Source: NVTR01 sp965237505
Lineage (GTDB): Bacteria; Pseudomonadota; Alphaproteobacteria; Rhodobacterales; Rhodobacteraceae
DNA length: 64,000 nucleotides
Direction: 5' to 3'
NCBI GenBank assembly: GCA_965237505.1
Contig: CBDEFR010000004.1
Location: 124,001 to 188,000 of the forward strand
Below are positions 19,099-27,960 of this stretch, piece after piece. Below the pieces are notes generated by a model. The model ran no database searches. It was not told where the DNA came from and was given only the letters and a program-made list of their open reading frames with translations. The translations under genes and the position numbers were made by a program. Every line of letters starts with the position of its first letter. Position 1 is the stretch's first letter.

Positions 19099-19887
19099 TT
19101 ATTTCCCGGTCCAGACGGGGGCGCGTTTTTCGGCGAATGCGCGCGCACCTTCAAGCTGGTCTTGCGAGGTGTAGAGCGCTTTGATGGTGGCGAACTTGCT
19201 GCCGGTGATCATATCCATTGCGTCCTGAAACCGCATGTTTTCAGCCTCGCGCACCACCTCTTTGATCGCCGCCTGCACCAGCGGTGGCCCATTCGCCAGC
19301 TCAGCGGCCAGCGCCTGGGCTTCATTCATCAACTCACCGGCGGGGTAGACGTGGTTCACAATTCCCCATCTGAGCGCCTCGGCCGCGTCCAGCCAGCGCC
19401 CGGTCAGCAGCATGTCCATTGCCACATGGTAAGGGATGCGTTTCGGGAGTTTGATTGAGGCGGCATCTGCAATAGTGCCGGAGCGGATTTCGGGCAGCGC
19501 AAAACTGGCGTGATCAGCCGCCAGAATAAGGTCACACGACAGCGCCAGTTCCAGCCCGCCGCCGCAGGCAATGCCGTTCACCGCAGCGATCACCACCTTG
19601 TTCATATCGGGCAATTCCTGCAACCCGCCAAAGCCGCCGACCCCGTTATCGCCATCCACCGCGTCGCCGGCGGCGGCGGCCTTCAGGTCCCAGCCCGGGC
19701 AGAAGAATTTATCACCGGCGCCGGTCAGGATCGCGACGCGCAGGTCAGGGTCATCACGAAAATCGGCAAACACCTGCCCCATGATCCGGCTGGTGGCCAG
19801 ATCGATGGCGTTGGCTTTGGGGCGGTCCAGCGTGACGAGCAGCACTTTGCCAACGGCGCGGGTTTTCACCGAGGTATCAGGCATCAT
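19099..19887 (-). CDS. caiD: enoyl-CoA hydratase family, carnitinyl/crotonobetainyl-CoA hydratase (CaiD-like)
   Basis: 262 aa crotonase. Oxyanion-hole segments are GAGDKFFCPGWDLKAAAAGDA and NGIACGGGLELALSCDL, with FALPEIRSGTIADAAS after them. The PGWDLKAAAxG and ALRWGIVNHV stretches resemble CaiD more than generic crotonases. In this operon it would hydrate crotonobetainyl-CoA to carnitinyl-CoA. It is the last gene of a minus-strand run; its start overlaps the end of the CoA ligase gene by 11 bp. The CaiD assignment rests on similarity remembered from the family and on context; a general crotonase is the alternative. Confidence 0.75.
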   Translation of the reverse strand: MMPDTSVKTRAVGKVLLVTLDRPKANAIDLATSRIMGQVFADFRDDPDLRVAILTGAGDKFFCPGWDLKAAAAGDAVDGDNGVGGFGGLQELPDMNKVVIAAVNGIACGGGLELALSCDLILAADHASFALPEIRSGTIADAASIKLPKRIPYHVAMDMLLTGRWLDAAEALRWGIVNHVYPAGELMNEAQALAAELANGPPLVQAAIKEVVREAENMRFQDAMDMITGSKFATIKALYTSQDQLEGARAFAEKRAPVWTGK

Positions 19888-21922
19888 TCTCTCCTATGCG
19901 GATCAGCGCATCTGCGGCAACCGCGCCATCGGGCAGGCAGAGCAGCGGGTTCACCTCAACCTCCTGCACCTGGCCGTGGGTTTCAATGACATAAGACTGC
20001 AGCGCCAGGACAGCGTCAACAATCGCCTCCAGATAGGCAGGCATATGGTTCCGGTAGCCTTGCAGCAGGGTGAAAATTTTCACCCGTTGCAGGGCGGCAA
20101 TTATCTGCTCGGCGGTGGTCGGGAGCAAGAGCGATGTGGTGTCGTCGATGATCTCGGCCCAGGTGCCGCCGGCGCCGAGCGTCAGCACATAGCCGTGGGC
20201 CGGGTCCAGCACCACGCCGACAAGCAATTCAGCGACCGCCCCGGTCAGCATTTCTTCCAGCAGGAAACTTTGCGCGTTCGTGGCGCGCGCCGCATTGCTG
20301 ACCTGATCGGCGCTGCGCAGGTCAAGGGCGACTGCGCGGGCTTCGGTCTTGTGGGCGATGCCTTGGCCCTTGAGCACCAGCGGAAAGCCCAGATCGCGCG
20401 CCAGATCCGGCAGCAGGTCCTGATTGGCGGCGCGGCGAAAATTCGGGATCGGCAGACCGTGTTTGGCAAGCGCCTCTTTGGCCTGCATTTCGTCGAGGGT
20501 TTTCACTTGCACCGGCACGCGGGGCAGCAGGATCGGGTCTGGTTGCAGCCTGGCCTGACCGCATTGCGCCGCGACCCGCACCGCAACAATCGCCTCCTGC
20601 AAGCCAGATAGCGGCGCAATGGCGTGGGCAATAAGGCGTTCGGAAATATCCTCGGGCATGTTTTCCGGCAGCGACGCGGCGATCGCCATCGGGCGGCCTG
20701 TTCGCTGGCGGGCTTGTGTCATCGCTTCGATGACGCTGTCCCAGTCCGAGCCGTCGCAACGATCGGCGCGGGGGAAATCAGCGACCAGAAGTCCGAGCGC
20801 CAGCTTGGGATCCATCAAGGCGCTGAAGGTGTCGGCCATTGCAGCCGCATCGCCCCAGATATCGGTGTGGTAATCCAGCGGATTGGCCAGTTTGACCTTG
20901 GGTCCGAGTGCCGTGCGCAGGGCGTTCTGCTGGCGCTGGTTGAGCGGCGGGAACCTGACATCGCGCGCCACCGCCAGATCGGCGATCAGGCAGGCCTCGC
21001 CACCCGAACAGGACATCGACGCGATGCGGTTTGAGCTGAGCGGCCCGGCAACGTGCAGCAGTTTCAGCGCCTCCAGGAATTCCGGCAGGGTTTCGACCTG
21101 GCCGAACCCCAGGCGCGCAAGCAGCGCCCGCGATCCGGCCTCGGCTCCGGCCAGCGAGGCGCTGTGCGATATGGTGGCGGCGCGGGCCTGCGGGCTTTGC
21201 CCGACTTTCAGCGCGATCACCGGTTTGCCAAGCTCGCGGGCGGTTCCGGCCAGGGCTTCAAGGGCGCGGATGTTACCGACGCCTTCGATATGCAGACCCA
21301 GAGCGCTGACCCGCTGATCGACCAGCAGTGCGGCGCCGATCTCGCCCATGCCGATCTGGGCCTGATTGCCGACCGTGACCACGTAAGCAACCGGCAGGCC
21401 GCGGCGCTGCATGGTGATGTTGATGGCGATGTTGGAGGATTGCGTGAGTATCGCCACGCCGCGCCCGGTTTTCCGCCCGCCATGCTGGTCGGGCCACAAA
21501 AGTGCGCCGTCCAGATAGTTGATGAAACCATAACAATTCGGGCCGATCAGGGTCATGTCACCGGCGGCACTCAGCAACTGGTCGTGCAGGCCTGCGGCAT
21601 CGGCGGAGTGTTCGCGGGCCTCAAGAAAGCCGCTGGCAAAACACACCGCACCACCGGCGCCACGCACCGCCAGGGCGGCGACCGCAGCGATCGTGGCGTG
21701 GCGGTTGATGCCGATGAAAGAGGCGTCGGGTGCCGCTGGCAGCGCTTCGATGGATGGATAGGCGGCTTCACCGGCAAATTTGGATTTGGTCGGGTGCACC
21801 GGCCAAATCGGCCCGGCGAACCCAAACTGGCGCGATTGTCGGATCACGTTGCTGCACCATTTGCCGCCGCCGATGACGGCGATGGATTTTGGGCGCAGGA
21901 GCCGTTGCAGACCGGCGTTCAT
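19877..21922 (-). CDS. ADP-forming acyl-CoA synthetase, probable (gamma-)butyrobetaine/carnitine CoA ligase
   Basis: 681 aa. An N-terminal CoA-binding domain (LLRPKSIAVIGGGKW) and two succinyl-CoA-synthetase-like flavodoxin folds (residues about 150-460, with LIGPNCYGFINY and SCSGGEACLIADLA) precede a C-terminal ATP-grasp domain (LARDLGFPLVLKGQGIAHKTE, residues about 475-681). This is the single-chain NDP-forming acetate-CoA ligase architecture, which activates carboxylates to CoA thioesters. Beside a CaiD-like hydratase, an acyl-CoA dehydrogenase and carnitine dehydrogenase, the likely substrate is gamma-butyrobetaine, carnitine or crotonobetaine; that is inference. It is separated from the next gene upstream by a 222-bp gap with a long inverted repeat. 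Confidence 0.8.
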   Translation of the reverse strand: MNAGLQRLLRPKSIAVIGGGKWCSNVIRQSRQFGFAGPIWPVHPTKSKFAGEAAYPSIEALPAAPDASFIGINRHATIAAVAALAVRGAGGAVCFASGFLEAREHSADAAGLHDQLLSAAGDMTLIGPNCYGFINYLDGALLWPDQHGGRKTGRGVAILTQSSNIAINITMQRRGLPVAYVVTVGNQAQIGMGEIGAALLVDQRVSALGLHIEGVGNIRALEALAGTARELGKPVIALKVGQSPQARAATISHSASLAGAEAGSRALLARLGFGQVETLPEFLEALKLLHVAGPLSSNRIASMSCSGGEACLIADLAVARDVRFPPLNQRQQNALRTALGPKVKLANPLDYHTDIWGDAAAMADTFSALMDPKLALGLLVADFPRADRCDGSDWDSVIEAMTQARQRTGRPMAIAASLPENMPEDISERLIAHAIAPLSGLQEAIVAVRVAAQCGQARLQPDPILLPRVPVQVKTLDEMQAKEALAKHGLPIPNFRRAANQDLLPDLARDLGFPLVLKGQGIAHKTEARAVALDLRSADQVSNAARATNAQSFLLEEMLTGAVAELLVGVVLDPAHGYVLTLGAGGTWAEIIDDTTSLLLPTTAEQIIAALQRVKIFTLLQGYRNHMPAYLEAIVDAVLALQSYVIETHGQVQEVEVNPLLCLPDGAVAADALIRIGENDA

Positions 21923-21957
21923 TGGCTGGACATTGCGCGAGAGCCGATGCCGGCTGC

Positions 21958-22136
21958 CTCCGGCGGGGATATTTGTGAAAAGAAGAAACGAATTTTTAGT
22001 AAAATTGGGCGTAGCTGGGAGCGCGGTACAGGCGGGGACGCCGATGGCCGTAAAAGGAGACGGCCCCTCGTCCCGTCAGGCGGGGCGGGGGGTTGCCTGT
22101 TGCATCTTCTTTTCACAAATATCCTCGCCGAAGGCA
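21958..22136. repeat. long intergenic inverted repeat, same family as at 9564 and 1731
   Basis: Left arm 21958-21988 (core CCTCCGGCGGGGATATTTG) and right arm 22103-22136 (core CAAATATCCTCGCCGAAGGC) are about 31-bp near-perfect inverted arms. They enclose 115 bp with additional GC-rich self-complementary stretches. They fill the gap between the acyl-CoA dehydrogenase and CoA ligase genes, so a polycistronic transcript would carry a large hairpin there. No ORF lies inside. Confidence 0.65.
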
Positions 22137-22144
22137 TTTGACTC

Positions 22145-23305
22145 TTAGGCCCCCAGTGGCCGCAACAGTTCGCGGGCGATAATGTGGCGCTGGATTTCGC
22201 TGGTGCCGTCCCAGATCCGTTCAACGCGGGCGTCGCGCCAGAACCGTTCGATCGGAAAATCATCCATCAGCCCCATGCCGCCGAAGATTTGCAGGCTGGC
22301 GTCAGTGACCCGGGCCAGCATTTCGGAGGCGTAGAGCTTGGCGGAGGCAATCTCGCGGTGCGCGGGCAGGCCCTGGTCAAGCCGCCAGGCGGCGGCGAGA
22401 GTGAGGTAGTCGGCGGCGTCAATTTCGGTGATCATGTCGGCGATCTGAAAGCCGACGCCCTGAAACTTGCCGATCGGCTGGCCGAACTGTTCGCGGGTCG
22501 CGGCATGGTTCAGTGCCATGTCGAAACAGCGCCGCGCCCGGCCCACAGCCATCGCGGCCACGGTGATGCGGGTGGCGTAGAGCCAGTCGTTCATGAAGGC
22601 GAAACCGCCGTCCACCTGGCCCAGAACCTGCGCTTGCGGCAATCGGCAGTCATCAAAGTCCAGGATCATGTTGTTGTAGCCGCGGTGGCTGACCGAGCGG
22701 TAGCCGTCGCGGATGGTGAACCCCGGCGTGCCGCGGTCGACCAGGAAGGTGGTGATGCGTTTTTTCGGCCTGCGCAGGGTGTCATCCTGCCCTGTTGAGG
22801 CGAAAACGATCACGAAATCGGCGTGATCGGCGCCGGAAATGAAATGTTTGCTGCCGTTGAGCACCCAGTCGCCGCCGCTCTGCCGGGCGCTGCATTTCAT
22901 CGAGCGCACGTCAGACCCGGCGCTCGGTTCAGTCATCGCCAGCGCATCCATTTTTTCACCTTTGACGGCGGGGGTCAGGTAGCGCGCAACCTGATCGCCC
23001 TGGCAGGCCATCAGGATGTTTTGTGGCCGCCCGAAAAAATGCGTGAGCGCCATCGAGCCGCGCCCCAACTCGCGCTCGACCAGCGCGAATTCGAGGTGGT
23101 TCAGGCCGGCGCCGCCGACGCTTGGCGGGAAATTGCAGGCATAAAAGCCCAGATCGAGAGTTTTTTGCTTGATCGCCCTTGCCACATCGTCGCGGACTTC
23201 GCCGCTGCGTTCGACCTGATCCTCATGCGAGTAGATTTCGTTTTCAACGAAGCTGCGCACGGTGGCCACGATCATCTGTTGCTCGTCGCTCAGGCCGAAA
23301 TCCAT
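22145..23305 (-). CDS. acyl-CoA dehydrogenase, probable gamma-butyrobetainyl-CoA/crotonobetainyl-CoA dehydrogenase
   Basis: 386 aa flavoprotein of the ACAD family. It shows LAMTEPSAGSDVRSMKC (FAD/substrate loop), NGSKHFISGADHADF and REQFGQPIGKFQGVGFQIADM. IQRHIIARELL occurs at the C-terminus, and the catalytic base region is VERIWDGTSEIQ. It would interconvert gamma-butyrobetainyl-CoA and crotonobetainyl-CoA, the step before the CaiD-like hydratase. Its start abuts the end of the carnitine dehydrogenase gene. Substrate is inferred from neighbours; the protein family alone says short/medium acyl-CoA. Confidence 0.82.
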   Translation of the reverse strand: MDFGLSDEQQMIVATVRSFVENEIYSHEDQVERSGEVRDDVARAIKQKTLDLGFYACNFPPSVGGAGLNHLEFALVERELGRGSMALTHFFGRPQNILMACQGDQVARYLTPAVKGEKMDALAMTEPSAGSDVRSMKCSARQSGGDWVLNGSKHFISGADHADFVIVFASTGQDDTLRRPKKRITTFLVDRGTPGFTIRDGYRSVSHRGYNNMILDFDDCRLPQAQVLGQVDGGFAFMNDWLYATRITVAAMAVGRARRCFDMALNHAATREQFGQPIGKFQGVGFQIADMITEIDAADYLTLAAAWRLDQGLPAHREIASAKLYASEMLARVTDASLQIFGGMGLMDDFPIERFWRDARVERIWDGTSEIQRHIIARELLRPLGA

Positions 23306-24747
23306 CAGCTGTCCTCCAGATGTTCTGGCAGCGGGATGCCCGCGTGCGCGGTAGCCAGTGCGGCCATTTTGGCGCGCATTTCCGCGGGCGGCTCGCAGGT
23401 GCGGCGGTTGCCAAGCGAGACGTGCAGCAGGAGCTGTTCACAGGTCGCCAGTATTGCGCCGTCTTCGGCCAGCATTTCGTGGTAGAGCCGCAGTTTCTTG
23501 CCGCGTCCTATGAGGACCCGGCTGGCGACGGTGAAAGGCTGACCGGCGCGGGTTTCGGCCAGAAATCGGATGCGGATGTCAACGGTGAAAAAGCTGCCAC
23601 CGCTGGCGATGTAATCGGCGTCCGCACCGATGCGAATCATCACATCGTCGGCAGCGTCCGAAAACACCTGACCGTAGCGGCTTTCGTTCATGTGGCCGTT
23701 GTAGTCGGTCCAGTCGATCGGGACGGTGCGGGCGACCGAAGTGAGCGGTTCAGGCGCTGTGTCCAGGCTGCGCGCCGGGCCGATCATTACCTCGTGCCCG
23801 TTCAAAAGCGCGCCCGCACCTGCATCGCGAGCCTTGAGCGCGCGTAAAATTCCGATCAGGTTCTCGTCGCGCAATCGCTCCAGTTCGCGGATTGTGTGGG
23901 CACCGGACTGCGCGTCGGACTGCGCCGCGATTTTGTCGATCAACTCGTCGGTCAGCTCGGGCACGTCCATCAGGCGGGTCCAGGGCCATTTCAGGCAGGG
24001 GCCGAATTGTTCGATGAAATGGCGCATGCCGGCTTCGCCGCCGGCCATGCGGTAGGTTTCAAACAGCCCCATCTGCGCCCAGCGCAGGCCAAAGCCGTAG
24101 CGGATCGCGTTGTCAATATCTTCAGTAGTAGCAACGCCGTCACGCACCAGCCACAGCGCCTCTCGCCACACCGCCTCTAAGAACCGGTCAGCGATATGGG
24201 CGTCGATTTCGCGGCGCACCCGCAGCGGGTAAAAACCGAGGGAGGTCAGGATTTCGGTCGCTCTGGTGATCGCTGTTTCGGAGGTTTCCGGCGCCGGCAC
24301 CAGTTCGATCAGCGGCAGCAGGTAGACCGGGTTGAACGGATGCGTGACGATCAGCCGGTGGGCGGTTTTCAGGCCCTGGTTCAACTCGGACGGTTTGAAG
24401 CCGGAGGTGGAGGAACCGATGACGGTGTCGCGCGGAGCGCGGGCTTCGATCTCGGCGAAGACTTTGTGCTTCAGGTCGAGCCGTTCGGGGACGCTTTCCT
24501 GAACCCAGTCGGCGTTGCTGACGGCTTTTGCGATTGTATCGCAATGGGTTAACGAGCCTTCCGGCGGCAGCGCCACATCGTAAAGCATTGGCAGGGCGTA
24601 GCGGGCGTTTGCGAGGACCTCGTTGATCTTCCGGGTGGCTTGCGGGGCTGGGTCATAGAGACTGACGTTCCAGCCATTGAGCACAAATCGCGCCGCCCAA
24701 CCGCCGCCGATGACGCCACCACCAATGATCGCGGCTGTGCGGGTCAT
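23305..24747 (-). CDS. lcdH: L-carnitine dehydrogenase fused to a betainyl-CoA thioesterase-like hotdog domain
   Basis: 480 aa from ATG 24747 (MTRTAAIIGGGVIGGGWAARF); upstream in-frame codons overlap the SDR gene and are not family-like. Residues 1-320 form a 3-hydroxyacyl-CoA-dehydrogenase-type NAD domain with GSSTSGFKPSEL and VTHPFNPVYLLPLIELVP (catalytic His). Residues about 335-470 form a 4HBT hotdog domain (PIDWTDYNGHMNESRYGQVF). Carnitine dehydrogenases (CdhA/LcdH) oxidise L-carnitine to 3-dehydrocarnitine, and the thioesterase hydrolyses betainyl-CoA to glycine betaine. The fusion is known from rhizobial relatives. It overlaps the SDR gene by 4 bp. Confidence 0.88.
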   Translation of the reverse strand: MTRTAAIIGGGVIGGGWAARFVLNGWNVSLYDPAPQATRKINEVLANARYALPMLYDVALPPEGSLTHCDTIAKAVSNADWVQESVPERLDLKHKVFAEIEARAPRDTVIGSSTSGFKPSELNQGLKTAHRLIVTHPFNPVYLLPLIELVPAPETSETAITRATEILTSLGFYPLRVRREIDAHIADRFLEAVWREALWLVRDGVATTEDIDNAIRYGFGLRWAQMGLFETYRMAGGEAGMRHFIEQFGPCLKWPWTRLMDVPELTDELIDKIAAQSDAQSGAHTIRELERLRDENLIGILRALKARDAGAGALLNGHEVMIGPARSLDTAPEPLTSVARTVPIDWTDYNGHMNESRYGQVFSDAADDVMIRIGADADYIASGGSFFTVDIRIRFLAETRAGQPFTVASRVLIGRGKKLRLYHEMLAEDGAILATCEQLLLHVSLGNRRTCEPPAEMRAKMAALATAHAGIPLPEHLEDS

Positions 24748-25508
24748 CTTGCCAGGCTTTCCGTGTTGCCATCGATGGCCAGCGCCTGGCCTGATATGCT
24801 GGCACCAGCGTCTGAGGCGAGATATTGGATCATGGCTGCAATGTCGCTGGCGTCGATCCATTTTTTCATCGAGACGCCGGTTACGTATCGGGCCCGAATA
24901 TCGACTTCGGGCACGTCTTTGGCCGCAGCCTCGTTGGCGATCACCTGGTCCATCCGCGCGCCCTTAACAGCGCCGGGGCAAATGGCGTTGACACGGATGC
25001 CGTACGCGCCAAGTTCCATCGCGAGTGTTTTCATCAACCCGATCACCCCCCATTTCGCGGTAGCGTAGGGGCTGCGGTAAGGGTAGCCGAATTGTCCCGC
25101 GGTGGACGAAGCCAGCACGATCAGGCCTTGGCCGGCGGGGCGCATAACGCGGGCGGCCCATTTGCAGGTGAGGAATGCGCCGTGCAGGTTGGCGGCAATG
25201 CACGCCTGCCAGTCAGCAAAGTCGAGGTTTTCGATCAGCCCGGCCGGGCCGCCGGTGCCGGCGTTGGCAAAGACCACATCCGCGCCGCCGAGATCGGTCT
25301 CGACGGCGTCAAAGAACGCGGCCATTTGTGCCTCGCTGGTGACATCGGCCACATGGGCGATTGTGCCTGCGTTGACGGCCTGAAAGTCGGCCACGGCGCT
25401 CGCGTCGATGTCGCAAATCGCGACGCGAGCATCGTTGGCCAGGAACGCCTCAGCCACCGTGCGCCCGATGCCTGCGGCACCGGCGGTGATGACAACGCGT
25501 GGCGTCAT
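24744..25508 (-). CDS. short-chain dehydrogenase/reductase
   Basis: 254 aa classical SDR. It shows ITAGAAGIGRTVAEAF (cofactor glycines), FANAGTGGP (NAG motif), SSTAGQFGYPYRSPYATAKWG (Ser, Tyr-x3-Lys catalytic residues) and the C-terminal GQALAIDGNTE. It is translationally coupled on both sides (overlaps with the cleavage-enzyme and carnitine-dehydrogenase genes). Its role in the pathway is not evident. The 5' end of this gene is also present, decayed, in the second copy of the tandem duplication at about 27961-28080. Confidence 0.88.
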   Translation of the reverse strand: MTPRVVITAGAAGIGRTVAEAFLANDARVAICDIDASAVADFQAVNAGTIAHVADVTSEAQMAAFFDAVETDLGGADVVFANAGTGGPAGLIENLDFADWQACIAANLHGAFLTCKWAARVMRPAGQGLIVLASSTAGQFGYPYRSPYATAKWGVIGLMKTLAMELGAYGIRVNAICPGAVKGARMDQVIANEAAAKDVPEVDIRARYVTGVSMKKWIDASDIAAMIQYLASDAGASISGQALAIDGNTESLAR

Positions 25509-26416
25509 CCGCGCGGCATGCGTTTGGTGAGGCCGAGTTTGGCGCGCACCGCATCGGGGCCAATGACGCGGGCGCCCATCGCCTCGATGATCACCCTTGC
25601 GCGCGCCACCAGCGCCTCATTTGTTGCCAGTTCGCCCTTGGCCAGCCACAGGTTGTCTTCCAGACCGACGCGCACGTTGCCGCCCGCCAGCACCGCCGCC
25701 GCGACATAGGCCATTTCATTGCGGCCGATGGAAAACGCCGACCAGGTCCAGCCCGGCGGCACGTTGTTGACCATCGCCATGAAAGTGTTGAGGTCATCAG
25801 GCGCGCCCCACGGCACACCCATGCAAAGCTGCACCAGTGCCGGGCTGTTTAGAACACCGTCGGCCACCAGGTTTTTGGCAAACCACAAATGGCCGGTATC
25901 AAAGGCTTCGATTTCCGGTTTGACGCCCAGTTCTGTCATCATGCCGGCCATTTCGGTCAACATTCCGGGGGTGTTGGTCATCACATAGTCGGCTTCGGCG
26001 AAATTCATCGTGCCACAGTCCAACGTGCAAATCTCGGGGCAGCAGTCGGCGATATGGGCGACACGCTCAGCAGCACTTGCCATGTCGGTTCCGGCTGTCA
26101 GCGGCAGCGGTGCGTCCGGCGAGCCGAACGCGAGGTCGCCGCCCATTCCGGCCGTGAGGTTCAGCACCACGTCCACGTCTGACGCGCGAATGCGGTCGGT
26201 GACTTCGCGGTACAGCTTCAGATCTCGCGACGGCACGCCGGTTTCGGGATCACGGACGTGGCAATGGACGACAGCCGCCCCGGCGCGCGCCGCCGCAATG
26301 GCGCTGTCGGCGATCTGTTCAGGCGAGCGCGGCACATGCTCAGAGCGGTCCTGCGAACTGCCGGAGCCGGTGACGGCACAGGTGATGAAAACATCGTGGT
26401 TCATGGCGAGGGGCAT
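25505..26416 (-). CDS. beta-keto acid cleavage enzyme (DUF849), probable 3-dehydrocarnitine cleavage
   Basis: 303 aa (start 26416; MNHDVF at 26404 is possible). BKACE family TIM barrel with Zn ligands in VVHCHVRDPETG, substrate/acetyl-CoA loop residues around EAFDTGHLWFAKNLV, and LCMGVPWGAPDD. BKACE enzymes condense a beta-keto acid with acetyl-CoA. With 3-dehydrocarnitine the products are betainyl-CoA and acetoacetate, which suits the adjacent carnitine dehydrogenase-thioesterase. It is first in the minus-strand carnitine operon. A second, broken copy lies at 27961-29082. The promoter is now within 122 bp of an IS1202-type element. Confidence 0.87.
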   Translation of the reverse strand: MPLAMNHDVFITCAVTGSGSSQDRSEHVPRSPEQIADSAIAAARAGAAVVHCHVRDPETGVPSRDLKLYREVTDRIRASDVDVVLNLTAGMGGDLAFGSPDAPLPLTAGTDMASAAERVAHIADCCPEICTLDCGTMNFAEADYVMTNTPGMLTEMAGMMTELGVKPEIEAFDTGHLWFAKNLVADGVLNSPALVQLCMGVPWGAPDDLNTFMAMVNNVPPGWTWSAFSIGRNEMAYVAAAVLAGGNVRVGLEDNLWLAKGELATNEALVARARVIIEAMGARVIGPDAVRAKLGLTKRMPRG

Positions 26417-26538
26417 GGGCCAGGCTTTCCTATGTGATTCTCAACCAAAGACTATTGGTTTTGCGCGGCGTAATCATTTGAATTTGGCAACAACCTCGCA
26501 GACAGCTGAATTCGATGATTTGCCGTGCGTTTTTCTGA

Positions 26539-27943
26539 TGTCGAGAACATTCTGAGTTGACCGGTTTATGTACCATATGAGTTGACCGCTTCTGTTGCGG
26601 TTTCTGGCCCTGTGGGGAAGTGGTCGGTCGCGGGGCGGCTGTCCACTTGTCCACAGGGCGCCGGTCGGTCGCGTCGAAGCGGGTCACGCGGCCTCGCGGG
26701 TTTGGCTGTCGATCGGTTGGCCATCGGCGTGGTATCGCGCCAGACATCGCGGTCCATGGAAGACGGCCATTGTGCCGTCGGGGTATTCGTGGACGCGGAC
26801 CCTGGCCTTGACGTAATGGCGTCGGTGGCGGCCGGCGGGGATCTGAAGTGCCAGGCGCTTGTAGCGCACCGTGTTGTCGTTTGAGACGGTGCGTTCCTCG
26901 TAGATGCACAGGATGTCGTCGAGCGCGCCGGTGAAGGGGACGAAGGCGGTGCCCCGGTCCTCGGCCGGGGTCGCGAAGCGGGCGTTGTGTTGTGGCAGGA
27001 AGACCTCCTTGAGGAAGCGGTTGGCCTCGACCATGTCGGTGATGCCGGCGAGCCTGAGTTCCTGGGGCAGGCGCTTCTGCAAGGTGCCGAACATGCGCTC
27101 CGAGCGCCCCCTTGCCTCGGGCGAGTAGGCCGGGATCAGCTCGATGCCGAGCTGCGCCAGGGCGCGGCCGACCTGGGTCGGGGTGTCCTTGTCCACCTTG
27201 CCGCCGGCCTCGGGCGTGTTCCAGTAGTGGCTGGCGCGGTCGGCGTAGAGCGAGCAGAACAGGCCCTTGGCCCGGATCGCCTCGGACACCCCCTGGAAGC
27301 TCGACATGGTGCCCTCTTCGGCGACGAAGAAGGCCGAGTAGATATCGCTGGTCGCATCGTCCATGGTGACGATCAGGTCCCACCATCGACCGGGGACCCA
27401 CTCGTGGCTCGAGCCGTCCTGGTGCAACATCATGCCGGGCAAGGCACGGCGCTGCCGCTTGCGCCGGTGCGCCCCACGCCTGGGCGCCGCGCGCCTGCGC
27501 CCATGGGCTTGCAAGCTCAGCCGCAGCCAGTTGTAGCTGCGCTTGAAGCCGTGATCGGCCACCAGCTTCTCGTGGAAGTGCTTGGCCGTGAAGTCCCAGT
27601 AGCGGGTGTCGAACAACTCCAGCACCCGCGCCACCTCGTCCACCGGCGCGCGCCGCGCCGAGAGGCGGCCCAGGCGGCGGTCGTAGAGACCGTCGGCTCC
27701 CTCCGCCTCGTAGCGGTCGCGCCAGCGCCGGAAGGTTGCGCTCCGAGACACCCAGAACCTCCGCCGCCTCCGCCTGTCTCAAGCCACCCCGATGGGTGCA
27801 CCCGTAAACCTCCTCGAACTTCATCAATCTCAGTCCCTGTACCTGCTCCGTCCGACGCATCGCCTCCCTCCATGGCTTGGAGGCGTTCTAAAACCGGACA
27901 GATCATCTGGTACATAAACCGGACATATCGCGTGTTACCGACA
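26539..27943 (-). mobile_element. IS1202-type (ISNCY) insertion sequence, copy 1
   Basis: 1405 bp with terminal inverted repeats beginning TGTCG; the ends carry repeated CCGGTTTATGTACCA motifs. It is bounded by a perfect 17-bp target duplication GCCGTGCGTTTTTCTGA (26522-26538 and 27944-27960). It sits exactly at the junction of a tandem duplication. Its transposase gene is frameshifted, so this copy is probably non-autonomous. Confidence 0.92.
26684..27860 (-). pseudogene. IS1202-type transposase, frameshifted (copy 1)
   Basis: Nearly identical to the intact 391-aa transposase at 54018-55193. After GVSER the sequence has an extra base (GCGCAACCTTCC instead of GCGCACCTTCC, near 27735), so the helix-turn-helix start and the catalytic part are in different frames. 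The 355-codon downstream frame from 27751 still contains the DDE core (MLHQDGSSHEWVPGRWWD, MDDATSDIYSAFF, PEARGRSERMFGT). Confidence 0.88.
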
Positions 27944-27960
27944 GCCGTGCGTTTTTCTGA

